Source: JBALVT01 sp036960305
Lineage (GTDB): Bacteria; Pseudomonadota; Gammaproteobacteria; Pseudomonadales; Halieaceae
DNA length: 64,000 bases
Direction: 5' to 3'
NCBI GenBank assembly: GCA_036960305.1
Contig: JBALWA010000009.1
Coordinates: forward strand, 32,246 to 96,245
Below are positions 18,116 to 26,374 of the stretch, piece by piece; the stretch's first letter is position 1; every line of letters begins with the position of its first letter. Position numbers and translations under genes: made by a program. The notes beneath the pieces are model-generated. The model had not been told where the DNA came from. It searched no databases and saw nothing but the letters and a program-made list of their open reading frames with translations.

Positions 18116-19480
18116 TTATCGGCGACCGGCGCGGCGCAGTGCTGAAGGAGTAAAGTCCTCAAACTTGCCCAAATAGTCGAAGTCATAGGGATAACCCTTT
18201 TCTTCATTGTCCAGACCCAGTACCAGGTAACGACCAGAGTTAAGGTCATGCAGCGCTTCGGCCGACAACCAGGGCACTGAAACCTGATAGTGGAAGACCA
18301 TATGCCCTTCCTTCAATTTCCAAAGCTCACCGCGACCATCGTAGTGGTCGACAACGGCGATCTGCCAGGTATCCTCATCGACATAGAAGGTCCGCTGGGC
18401 ATAGATATGGCGTGCGACCTCTTTCAGCTTGGCCTGTACTTCCCACACCCTGTGCAGCTCGTAACGTAGGTAATCGGGGTTCATATGCCCGGACTTGATG
18501 ATATCCTTGTACTTCAGATCACCACGGCGCAGTGGATAGGCATTGTAGGGAATATACAATTCTTTCTTGCCTAACAATTCCCAGTTGTAGCGGTCCGGCG
18601 CACCGTTATATAAATCCAGATCATCGGCAGTTCGAAGTCCATCAGAGGCTGTTCCCGGTCCGTCATACGCGATATTGGGGGCGCGCCTGACTCTGCGCTG
18701 CCCTGCGTTATAGACCCAGGCGGCGCGTGGTTCTGCAATCTGGTCCAGGTTCTCGTGCACCAACAGTACATCGCCTTCCAGTCGGGCCGGGGCGAGGATT
18801 CTCTGCAAGAACACCATTAAACGGTTGGGATAGGGGTTATCCGGCACCCGGTTGGCAAACATCGCCAGTTCCTCAAACAACACCGGAGAAAAATTTCCAT
18901 TGGCCTGTACAGGCGCCTGAATATAGCGGCGCTTCAACCCCAGAGCCGTGCGATACCGGGAAATATGGTTCCAGATAACTTCAAGGCCATCATTGGGTAC
19001 GGGGAAGGGCACCGCCGCACGAAAGTCAATAATGCCGTTACCACCTTCCAGCAGCGCTGTTTTTGTAGCATATTCCTTGATCAGCTGGTATTCACTCTCG
19101 GGTAACTTGGCGCTTCGGCGAGTGGGATAGACCGGCATTTGATACGTATCGGGATAGCGTTTGAACATCGCCTGCTGACCCGCTGATAGATTGCCCTTGT
19201 ATTGATCTACATTCTCAGCGGTTATGGTAAACAGGGGCTTATCGGCGGCGAAAGGGTCCACCAGTCGCTTACCGACTTCGTAGCCAGCTGGATTCTCCTT
19301 CAGCCCCCCGGTCCATTCCGGGATGGTGCCTTCCGCGTTCCCCATCCGTTGGGCGCCCACCGGGGTTAACGTGTCGCCCCCGAGTGCCGCAGCCTGCTCG
19401 GGACTGGTCTTGGCAGAAACACCCAGGGCGTTGATACCCAGCGCGACAGCAACCATCACGTTCAGAACATTTTTTGACAT
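18116..19480 (-). CDS. DUF1329 family exported lipoprotein-transfer-like protein
   Basis: ATG at 19480 is preferred over an in-frame start 27 bp upstream because AGGAG lies upstream and a signal peptide follows (MSKNVLNVMVAVALGINALG, cleavage after VSA). 454 residues. Begins its mature part with LGGDTLTPVGAQRMGNAEGTIPEWTGGL, the typical DUF1329 opening, and ends YDFDYLGKFEDFTPSALRR. The fold resembles LolA/LolB-type periplasmic carriers (family knowledge). It is always found with DUF1302 in my recollection, and directly follows it here. Confidence 0.9.
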   Translation of the reverse strand: MSKNVLNVMVAVALGINALGVSAKTSPEQAAALGGDTLTPVGAQRMGNAEGTIPEWTGGLKENPAGYEVGKRLVDPFAADKPLFTITAENVDQYKGNLSAGQQAMFKRYPDTYQMPVYPTRRSAKLPESEYQLIKEYATKTALLEGGNGIIDFRAAVPFPVPNDGLEVIWNHISRYRTALGLKRRYIQAPVQANGNFSPVLFEELAMFANRVPDNPYPNRLMVFLQRILAPARLEGDVLLVHENLDQIAEPRAAWVYNAGQRRVRRAPNIAYDGPGTASDGLRTADDLDLYNGAPDRYNWELLGKKELYIPYNAYPLRRGDLKYKDIIKSGHMNPDYLRYELHRVWEVQAKLKEVARHIYAQRTFYVDEDTWQIAVVDHYDGRGELWKLKEGHMVFHYQVSVPWLSAEALHDLNSGRYLVLGLDNEEKGYPYDFDYLGKFEDFTPSALRRAGRR

Positions 19481-19506
19481 AGTTTTACTCCTGCTTGTAT
19501 TGCACA

Positions 19507-21354
19507 TCAGAACGCCACCGAAAAGCTAAGGGACACGAAATCCCGATCTTGCTGGTCGTTATAGTCGGCGCCAAAATAGGTGGTGTAGGCCAAATCGGCC
19601 TGATAGATATTGAGATAGCTGGCTTTCACTCCCAGGCTAAGTGCTTTCCGGTCCTCTATGAAATTGGGCGCGGGTGAATTGCCACTCACATCGTGAGACC
19701 AGGCCAGATTGGGGGCCAGGTTGATACCGGCAAATACATCGGAGTAGTCCAGCCCGGCACGCACGCGATATCCCCAGGAGAAATCATCGGTGAAACCGTC
19801 ACTATTGCAATACCCTGCGTTGCTATTCGGCTTGAAATCAGCAAGTACTTCAAGTACCGCGTGTGAATTACATGAAACCTCCACCCCTGGGAACTGCTCA
19901 CTCACAAAGGGTTTAAAGCTACCAACACCGTAGCTGGAGGAACGCCCGTAGCTTTGATCGGAATCCATATCTCCCAGCCAGGTAGCACCCGCTTCAGCGG
20001 CAAACGACAGCCGGCTGGCGCCCAGTACCTGCTCGAAAAACTTTATAAACGTCATCTGAAACTGGGTATAGGACACATCGTCATAGCCGTGAACAATACC
20101 GCCCGCTCCTGCCGCCTCGGAGCGATCAATAACGGTTGACCACTCTGCATAGCTACCCAGGGCAGCTGCCTGCAAGATATTGGTTTGGCTAATCTGCAGC
20201 GGAAAGTCCGGACGATAACTTAGTTCGCCTGACCAGGCCCAACTTCCCAAATTGGTGGCGAACGTGAGGCCGTACAGATCAATGTCCTCGGGAAATTCAA
20301 AGATGTACTGGGGATTAGAGCCTAAAATAAAAGGCAATCCAAAATTTTCCGTTGGATTGACCGCACTGAATATCGGTGTCCGGCTGTGATAATTCAGGTA
20401 GTAGAGACCGAATTCAGTGGCGTTAAGCGACTCCACAAAGTAGCGTGCGGCGATGCCCCACTGCCCGGAGTCGGAAGCCTCTATATCGCGCGCCCTGGGA
20501 ACAGTATAGGGCGGTACGGAGGTAGCCTGGTCCAGGTCGCTGCGGCCACCTGTCGCTGTCAGGTAATCGCAGCCACCACCGTAGGGGTCTCCGGAGTTCC
20601 AATAGGTACCACACTCGTCGAGAACGGTGCGCTTCCATTCGTACTGATAGAACGCTTCGACACTCAGGTCATGGGTCAAGCCAATGTTGGTGTAGATCAT
20701 GCCAACGGGTAGCAGAGCCTCTTTAATTTCAGCCCCTGGCTTACGCAGTGCGGTAACGTCGAAGGGGTTAATGACATTAATGCCATTTTGAATAAAAGTA
20801 CTCTCACCCCAGCTGAGCACCATACTACCGGCCCGTAACTCAACCGGCTTCTCTGCGATTTCAAAACTGCCATAGGCATAATAATCGAGAAACTCAAACC
20901 CGGAATCCTGTGCCAGGTCCTCGAAACCGGACATATCCAGTTCGCTGTTGGGTTCATAATCGGTGGCTGCGTGACCGTGCGCGACTTCGCCATTGGCCAA
21001 CTCATAGTCATACCAATACTTCACGCGAGTAAAGAATCCAAAGTTCCCCGCGTTGAGATCAAGGTCATGTACGCCCTTGAACAGCAGGGAATACATATCA
21101 CCCTGATCGTAGTTCAGGTTACCGTCATCGGTAACGCTGCCAGACGCCCGCCCTTCCCCATCAGTATTTCCCGGGCTAATGACGCGATTGGAGGCGTCCT
21201 CCGTGCGCCAACTGGCACCGACCGAGAAGTTCGAGGTAAACGTACCCTCTATATTTCCCCAGTCGAATTTCACTGCCTGCGCCTGTCCGGCAAGGCCTAG
21301 TGAAGCCACTGCGATTGCAGCGACCAGGGGATTTTTCAAATATGTGTCCAGCAT
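19507..21354 (-). CDS. DUF1302 family outer-membrane beta-barrel
   Basis: 615 residues with a signal peptide (cleavage near AQA, residue ~27). The mature start VKFDWGNIEGTFTSNFSVGASWR and repeated amphipathic strands (ATNLGSWAWSGELSYRPDF; FRVRAGLDY-like) fit a large barrel; the last residue is Phe (VSLSFSVAF), the outer-membrane sorting signal. Family DUF1302 by overall pattern. Probable porin-like channel for a hydrophobic compound, working with the downstream DUF1329, YCF48-like and RND proteins. 87 bp separate it from the upstream acetyl-CoA transferase gene. Confidence 0.88.
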   Translation of the reverse strand: MLDTYLKNPLVAAIAVASLGLAGQAQAVKFDWGNIEGTFTSNFSVGASWRTEDASNRVISPGNTDGEGRASGSVTDDGNLNYDQGDMYSLLFKGVHDLDLNAGNFGFFTRVKYWYDYELANGEVAHGHAATDYEPNSELDMSGFEDLAQDSGFEFLDYYAYGSFEIAEKPVELRAGSMVLSWGESTFIQNGINVINPFDVTALRKPGAEIKEALLPVGMIYTNIGLTHDLSVEAFYQYEWKRTVLDECGTYWNSGDPYGGGCDYLTATGGRSDLDQATSVPPYTVPRARDIEASDSGQWGIAARYFVESLNATEFGLYYLNYHSRTPIFSAVNPTENFGLPFILGSNPQYIFEFPEDIDLYGLTFATNLGSWAWSGELSYRPDFPLQISQTNILQAAALGSYAEWSTVIDRSEAAGAGGIVHGYDDVSYTQFQMTFIKFFEQVLGASRLSFAAEAGATWLGDMDSDQSYGRSSSYGVGSFKPFVSEQFPGVEVSCNSHAVLEVLADFKPNSNAGYCNSDGFTDDFSWGYRVRAGLDYSDVFAGINLAPNLAWSHDVSGNSPAPNFIEDRKALSLGVKASYLNIYQADLAYTTYFGADYNDQQDRDFVSLSFSVAF

Positions 21355-21414
21355 GACCGACTCTCCAAAGTTTTCAGCTCACACTTTGAATTCTAGGCCG
21401 TAAATGGATTTGCT

Positions 21415-21426
21415 TTATTGTGTCAA
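21415..21426 (-). promoter_or_regulatory. Possible -35 box for the DUF1302 operon
   Basis: On the minus strand TTGACA (reverse complement of 21421-21426) stands 67 bp upstream of the DUF1302 start with an AT-rich stretch after it. The -10 box is not convincing. Confidence 0.25.
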
Positions 21427-21441
21427 ATCAAGAAAAAGTGA

Positions 21442-23349
21442 TTAGGCGCCGGGATTAACTTTAGTTAGCGCAATAAGTAGTAGCTGGCGATAGAGTTTGT
21501 CCTTAACCGAATCGGCTCTATCGAATCCCATGCGTTCAAGATGAGCGTGGTAATGGCGCACTGTCTCCTCATCGATTACGCTGGCACGTGCCAGTTCCGC
21601 CATGGATGAAGGCTTGATATGGGTTTTCAGCCAACCCAGTGCGGATAGCAACATCTCTTCAATATAGGTAAAGTCGCTACCCAGTGGAAATTCGGGAAAG
21701 CGTCCCTGAGCATGGTGCTGTTGATAAATAGCCTGCAAGCGCTGAGGCGTATTGTTTGTATACTGAAGCGGAATTTGGTAATCCGCTGCCAGTTTACCCT
21801 CCGCCTTGGCCCTGGCCATTAACTCACCCTGGAATCGAGAATCACAGATGTTCAGCATGGCGGCGATAACTTCGGCATCGGTCTTACTGCGCAGGTCGGC
21901 AACCCCATATTCAGTGACCACTATGTCGCGTAAATGCCTGGGGATGGTGGTATGCCCGTAGTTCCACAGGACATTGGAGCTGGCGTGACCATTTTTCGTG
22001 CGCGTAGCGCGAACCAGCAACACCGAACGCGCGCCCTCCAATTCATGTGCCTGAGCAACGAAATTATACTGGCCACCCACTCCGCTTAACATGCGACCGT
22101 CCTCCAACTGATCGGCTACCCCCGCTCCCATCAAAGTCACGGTAAACGCGGTGTTGATAAAGCGCGCATCCAGTCGGTGGCTGCGCTTTAGCTCCTCATC
22201 GCCGTACAGTGAATTAACAAAGCTGATATGCGTCATATCGATCTTGGCGTGCTCTTCGGCAGACAGCTCGCGCAGGCCCTGATAGAACTCGTTGGGGCCG
22301 AGAAAAAAACCGCCATGCATACATATAGAACGGCCCTGGGCGTCCTCAACCTGCCGTTTGATGACCCCTTCTTTAAATAAGCGAAACAAGCCGTAGGTAA
22401 ACATTTCGCTGCAGCCATAGAGCCCTTGCTTGAACCGATCCAGGGAACCCGTCTCCTCCAGGGCAGGAAACATCTCCGGGGTGTACAGGCACTCCTGTAA
22501 AAGCTGTTGATAGTTTGCATTATCCTGATGACGCAGCAAGGTAGCGCAGGCCACCGCATCCCCCAAAGCGCCAATACCGATCTGCAGCGTGCCGCCGTCT
22601 TTTATCAGGGCACTGGCGGCCAGACCGATAAAATGTTCCGTCATTCCCACTGGCATATTCGGCGTATTGATCAAACGGGACGTATAGGCAGGGTCGTCGA
22701 TAACGATATCAAACATATCGTCCGGTGCGATGGCGGTATTTTCCATAAAAGGCAAGTCGGGGTGGATCTGGCCAACCAACAGGATGGTTTCTCCGCGTTC
22801 CCTGCGGCTATTAATGGCAGGTAGCGCATCGAGAAGGATTTCCGGATTACAACTCAGGCTCAGCTGTTCGACACCTGCTTGTTGCCGGCTGGAAATCGTT
22901 TGGGCAATGACATTAATGCCGCGATTGTTCATGTCTCTGGCGGCGTGAGTATAATTGCTGTTGATGTAATTCTGCTGGGTATAGGCGTTGTTCAACTCGC
23001 TGGCCGGCTGTACAAAAAACTCATGCACCTGGATATTATCGGGCAAGGCGCCCCGGCGGGCGGCCTGCAGGTAATCGAGTTCCTCGTAGTCGCCGTACAC
23101 CCGGTCGACGAAGGGCTGTAAAAAGCGCTGTTGCAACTCGCCCGAGGCCTTGGGGCGGGTGAGTGACAGCGCTGTCAGAATGGTCAGGGAAATCTGTGGG
23201 TCCTGCGCGGCTTTACGATACAGTGCGTTGACCAGTGGGTTGGGTTTGCCCATGCCCAGTGGTAAACCCAGTGCAATCTCGCCCCCTGTTTTTTCAATTA
23301 TTGCATCGGCAGCTTTATCGACAGTGGTGTAGCGCATTGTTGTATCCAT
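21442..23349 (-). CDS. Acetyl-CoA hydrolase/transferase family protein
   Basis: 635 residues, with both N- and C-terminal CoA-transferase domains. Recognisable parts are LPLGMGKPNPLVNALY (N-terminal start), TLQIGIGALGDAVACATLL near residue 258, MLSGVGGQYNFVAQAHELEG near 430 and YGVADLRSKTDAEVIAAML near 495. These enzymes exchange or hydrolyse CoA between short acids such as acetate, succinate, propionate or 4-hydroxybutyrate. The protein is longer than the ~430-residue 4-hydroxybutyrate enzymes and is the gammaproteobacterial long form. GAGG precedes the ATG. Its promoter region carries the 10-bp repeats at 23441. Confidence 0.88.
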   Translation of the reverse strand: MDTTMRYTTVDKAADAIIEKTGGEIALGLPLGMGKPNPLVNALYRKAAQDPQISLTILTALSLTRPKASGELQQRFLQPFVDRVYGDYEELDYLQAARRGALPDNIQVHEFFVQPASELNNAYTQQNYINSNYTHAARDMNNRGINVIAQTISSRQQAGVEQLSLSCNPEILLDALPAINSRRERGETILLVGQIHPDLPFMENTAIAPDDMFDIVIDDPAYTSRLINTPNMPVGMTEHFIGLAASALIKDGGTLQIGIGALGDAVACATLLRHQDNANYQQLLQECLYTPEMFPALEETGSLDRFKQGLYGCSEMFTYGLFRLFKEGVIKRQVEDAQGRSICMHGGFFLGPNEFYQGLRELSAEEHAKIDMTHISFVNSLYGDEELKRSHRLDARFINTAFTVTLMGAGVADQLEDGRMLSGVGGQYNFVAQAHELEGARSVLLVRATRTKNGHASSNVLWNYGHTTIPRHLRDIVVTEYGVADLRSKTDAEVIAAMLNICDSRFQGELMARAKAEGKLAADYQIPLQYTNNTPQRLQAIYQQHHAQGRFPEFPLGSDFTYIEEMLLSALGWLKTHIKPSSMAELARASVIDEETVRHYHAHLERMGFDRADSVKDKLYRQLLLIALTKVNPGA

Positions 23350-23440
23350 CTCATCCTCAGTAAACGCCTAATTTAACGACTGTATTGATACAACGATATG
23401 ATTCGCATCAAAAAATGTCTTTCAACGGCCAATTCTTTGC

Positions 23441-23470
23441 CATTTTTCGTCATTTTCGACCGTTTATCGG
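23441..23470. repeat. Three tandem 10-bp direct repeats, possible activator site
   Basis: CATTTTTCGT (23441), CATTTTCGAC (23451) and CGTTTATCGG (23461) start exactly ten bases apart, one helical turn each. They lie in the 234-bp gap between the leftward acetyl-CoA transferase start (92 bp away) and the rightward fimT start (114 bp away). AraC-type regulators bind direct repeats of this kind. Confidence 0.4.
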
Positions 23471-23583
23471 CCAAATATACCAATCGTCAGACAAATGCGG
23501 ACATCAACAGACCTTTGGGTATGATTCAACATGAGCACTAATTTATAAGTGCCGTAGACACAATGAGTTATATAGGGGCAACA

Positions 23584-24159
23584 ATGCGACGAAGTGACGG
23601 GTTTACACTGGTTGAACTGCTTATCTCAGTGCTGATACTTGCCGTACTGATGGCAATCGCAGCGCCCTCACTCCAGAATTTGATCAAGGATAACCGCATC
23701 CTGTCTGAAGTTTATGCTTTTCGAGCCAATCTCAATACCGCCCGCTCTGAAGCCATGACGCAACGCACCTTTGTCAGCTTCTGCAACAGTGATGACGGGG
23801 TGGATTGCGGCGGTGACTGGAACAGGGGCTATATCGCCTTTACCGACTTCGACGGAGACGGCACCATGGACCCCAACACAGTGAATGGCGATGTGCTGAT
23901 CCTGTCCCGGGTAGTCGATAATACCACCATCGACATTGATCTTATTAACCCCGACGGCGAGACCCGCATTCGCTTTAATGGCCAGGGCTATGCCCGTAAT
24001 TTTGGTGGCACGCTGGAACTCTGCGACGACCGCGGCGCAACCAGAGCCAGGGGCGTTATTATCTCTAGGGTGGGCGCCGTCAGTGCTGCCGAAGACCCCA
24101 ATGATCCTGACAGCGGCATTCGTTTTGACCGCGAGGGGAATAATCTTGATTGCAACTAG
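23584..24159 (+). CDS. fimT: Type IV pilus minor pseudopilin FimT/GspH family
   Basis: The ATG at 23584 (GGGG five bases upstream) gives the shortest class III leader, MRRSDG/FTLVELLI, cut by PilD before Phe; a start 21 bp earlier is also open. 191 residues. The hydrophobic helix LLISVLILAVLMAIAAPSL is followed by the GspH/FimT body (RANLNTARSEAMTQR, VSFCNSDDG, a terminal RFDREGNNLDCN). FimT proteins are minor pilins involved in pilus assembly and DNA uptake. First gene of the minor-pilin operon. Confidence 0.9.
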   Translation: MRRSDGFTLVELLISVLILAVLMAIAAPSLQNLIKDNRILSEVYAFRANLNTARSEAMTQRTFVSFCNSDDGVDCGGDWNRGYIAFTDFDGDGTMDPNTVNGDVLILSRVVDNTTIDIDLINPDGETRIRFNGQGYARNFGGTLELCDDRGATRARGVIISRVGAVSAAEDPNDPDSGIRFDREGNNLDCN

Positions 24160-24775
24160 ACACAAAAAGATAAGCCGGCAGCAAGGTTTCACCTTGATCG
24201 AAGCCCTGATCGCCTTTCTGATCCTGTCCGTTGGATTACTGGGCATTGTCAGCCTGCAGGCCATGGCCAAAACCTCACAACACCAGGCGATACAGCGCAC
24301 ACGGGCCGTCAGCCTGGCCGATGCCCTGGTCGAGCGCATACGCGTCAACCCCGCCGGCATCGTGACATACAATATCGGAACCGCAGCGCCGGTAGGCAAC
24401 GCCAGCCGTGGCGCTACCGAGCCCACAGAGAATTGCCGGGATGCGGCCTGTACGCCAGTCGAACTGGCCACTCATGATCTCTGGGCCTGGGAACAGGCCA
24501 TAGACGGCGCCATGGCAACCATCACCGAAGGCGGCAATACCACCAATGTGGGCGGCCTCTCTTCCCCGCGGGGCTGCGTGCTCTTTACTCCCTTTGGCGG
24601 CCGGGCACGCTCCGGTCTCCTCACGGTGGTAATTCAGTGGCAGGGACAGCGCTCCTCGACTGATGGCGTGGCCGCCGGCGGTGTCGATTGCGCCACCGTA
24701 GCGGTCATTCCCGACCTCACGCTTCGCAGGCAGGTCGCGGTCAATACCTTTGTAGTAGACGAGACGGAGTTTTGA
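24146..24775 (+). CDS. pilV: Type IV pilus minor pilin PilV
   Basis: No ATG fits; the TTG at 24146 has AGGGG seven bases upstream and yields a leader ending QQG/FTLIEALIAFLILSVGLLGIV, the PilV signature. 209 residues. It continues QAMAKTSQHQAIQRTRAVSLADALVERIRVNP, the usual PilV stem. The TTG lies 14 bp inside the end of fimT, so translation is coupled. PilV primes pilus assembly with PilW, PilX and PilY1. Confidence 0.88.
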   Translation: MIATRHKKISRQQGFTLIEALIAFLILSVGLLGIVSLQAMAKTSQHQAIQRTRAVSLADALVERIRVNPAGIVTYNIGTAAPVGNASRGATEPTENCRDAACTPVELATHDLWAWEQAIDGAMATITEGGNTTNVGGLSSPRGCVLFTPFGGRARSGLLTVVIQWQGQRSSTDGVAAGGVDCATVAVIPDLTLRRQVAVNTFVVDETEF

Positions 24776-25812
24776 TGATGCGCAGGTCTCTTCCACGCGG
24801 GCAACAGGGCTTCACCCTGATTGAACTGATGATTGGCATGTTACTGGGCGTCATGCTGATGGCGGGCGCTTCATCCATCTATCTGGCCACCAAACAGTCC
24901 TATGTTGAGGTAGAACAGGTAGCCAACCTCTCGGAAAACGGCCGTTTCGCGTCCCAGCTTATCAATACCTCCCTGCGTCATGTCGGCTTTACCGGGCGGG
25001 TAAAAGCGGGAGCTATAGAGGCAGACAGCGATCTCACTGCCATTCCCCTCGCTCAAGACTGCACTGGCCGGGCCCAGGCCTACGATATCAACAATTACTT
25101 GTTCGCTGTCAGTACCGTTGGCACCAGCATCTTGGGCTGTATCGATGATGCTGTCGCCGGCACCGATGTATTGGTGGTCAAATATGTGGTGCCCAGCCCC
25201 TCCTACGATGGCGACCCCAATGACCCCAATGCACCTTTAGACGGCATAATTTCCTTCCCTGACCCTGGTGGCCTGAGCGGTGAGGAAACCTACGTAATAA
25301 CCAATAATTTACTAGGCACCATTTTTGACGGCGCAGACACAGCCCCCACCCTGCTCACAGGCGGCGACATCCCTGGGGGCGTGGCCTGGCCCTACCGCTT
25401 TGAGGTGTTCTATATACGGCAGGCATCCGCGAATGCCACCCCACAACTTAGCCGCAAAACCCTCAGGTGGAGCGCCGGCGCAATGACCATCGCGACAGAA
25501 GACCTGGTCGCCGGGGTGGAAGATATGCGCCTGCAATTTGGCCGCGATACCACAGGCAACGGCGAGGTCGATACCTACTCCGCCCCGGCCGCCACTGAAT
25601 TGGCGAACGGCTGGGCCCAGGTCCACTCAGTGGAGGCCTATATGCTGATTCGAAGTACCAACCGCCCAGACCCACAATATCTGGATACCAAGACCTACAA
25701 CTTGGGGGCCGCCAACATTATCCCGCCGAAGAACGACAATCGCCGACGGCTGGTCGTGCATTCCAATATTTCCCTGCGCAATCCCAAACTGATTATCCGG
25801 GGAGGAGCCTGA
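24775..25812 (+). CDS. pilW: Type IV pilus minor pilin PilW
   Basis: The ATG at 24775 overlaps the pilV TGA (TGATG); GACGGAG is five bases upstream. 345 residues. Leader RGQQG/FTLIELMIGMLLGVMLMAG, then YLATKQSYVEVEQVANLSENGRFA, typical of PilW. The large periplasmic domain contains Cys pairs (DCTGRA, LGCIDD). Part of the minor-pilin priming complex. Confidence 0.9.
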   Translation: MMRRSLPRGQQGFTLIELMIGMLLGVMLMAGASSIYLATKQSYVEVEQVANLSENGRFASQLINTSLRHVGFTGRVKAGAIEADSDLTAIPLAQDCTGRAQAYDINNYLFAVSTVGTSILGCIDDAVAGTDVLVVKYVVPSPSYDGDPNDPNAPLDGIISFPDPGGLSGEETYVITNNLLGTIFDGADTAPTLLTGGDIPGGVAWPYRFEVFYIRQASANATPQLSRKTLRWSAGAMTIATEDLVAGVEDMRLQFGRDTTGNGEVDTYSAPAATELANGWAQVHSVEAYMLIRSTNRPDPQYLDTKTYNLGAANIIPPKNDNRRRLVVHSNISLRNPKLIIRGGA

Positions 25813-25814
25813 TC

Positions 25815-26300
25815 ATGAGCAAAAAACCAATTCAGCAGCGAGGCATCGCCCTGGTCGTTGCCCTGCTCTTTTTGCTGGTAGTCACGGTTATCAGTATCGT
25901 GGCGGCCAACAATAGCACCCTGGGCCTGCGCATGAGCGCCAATATGCAGGATGCCTATGAGTCTTTTCAATCGGCCGAAGCCGGTATTATCGCCGCCCTG
26001 GCGATGGCCAATTCGGCCGCCGACCCCTTTGATGGTGACGACAGCCTGACGCCTTTTTCTACCCTGGCGGCTGCCGCTCATCCCCTGCGCGACCTGCCCA
26101 ATGACCCCAATTCCGTGAATGTCGATGTGCTACTGAACACTGCAGGCTCCGAGTGCCCACGCAGTGCAGCGGGATTCAGTACAGAACTGCTGGCCTGTGA
26201 TTACTACGGCATTGAGGCCGCGCACCAGGTTGACCAAAGATCAAGAACCCAGGTAGAGCTGGGTGTAGTAAAAACAATTATTGGTAGTGCGGCCCGATAA
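25815..26300 (+). CDS. pilX: Type IV pilus minor pilin PilX
   Basis: 161 residues starting two bases after pilW, with GGAGG nine bases before ATG. The N-terminus RGIALVVALLFLLVVTVISI is the PilX_N signature (GIALVVAL in place of GFTLIE), followed by MSANMQDAYESFQSAEAGI. PilX joins PilV/W and PilY1 in the pilus tip complex. Confidence 0.88.
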   Translation: MSKKPIQQRGIALVVALLFLLVVTVISIVAANNSTLGLRMSANMQDAYESFQSAEAGIIAALAMANSAADPFDGDDSLTPFSTLAAAAHPLRDLPNDPNSVNVDVLLNTAGSECPRSAAGFSTELLACDYYGIEAAHQVDQRSRTQVELGVVKTIIGSAAR

Positions 26301-26374
26301 GCATCGCTTAAGCGTGTCACATACAACAGGTCGCGGATAGTTTACACCGCGCCAACACAGTGGAGGATAGGTCC

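Noticed and set aside
21366..21388. Inverted repeat CAAAGT/ACTTTG upstream of DUF1302
   Set aside because: Six-base arms with an 11-base loop are too weak to separate from chance.
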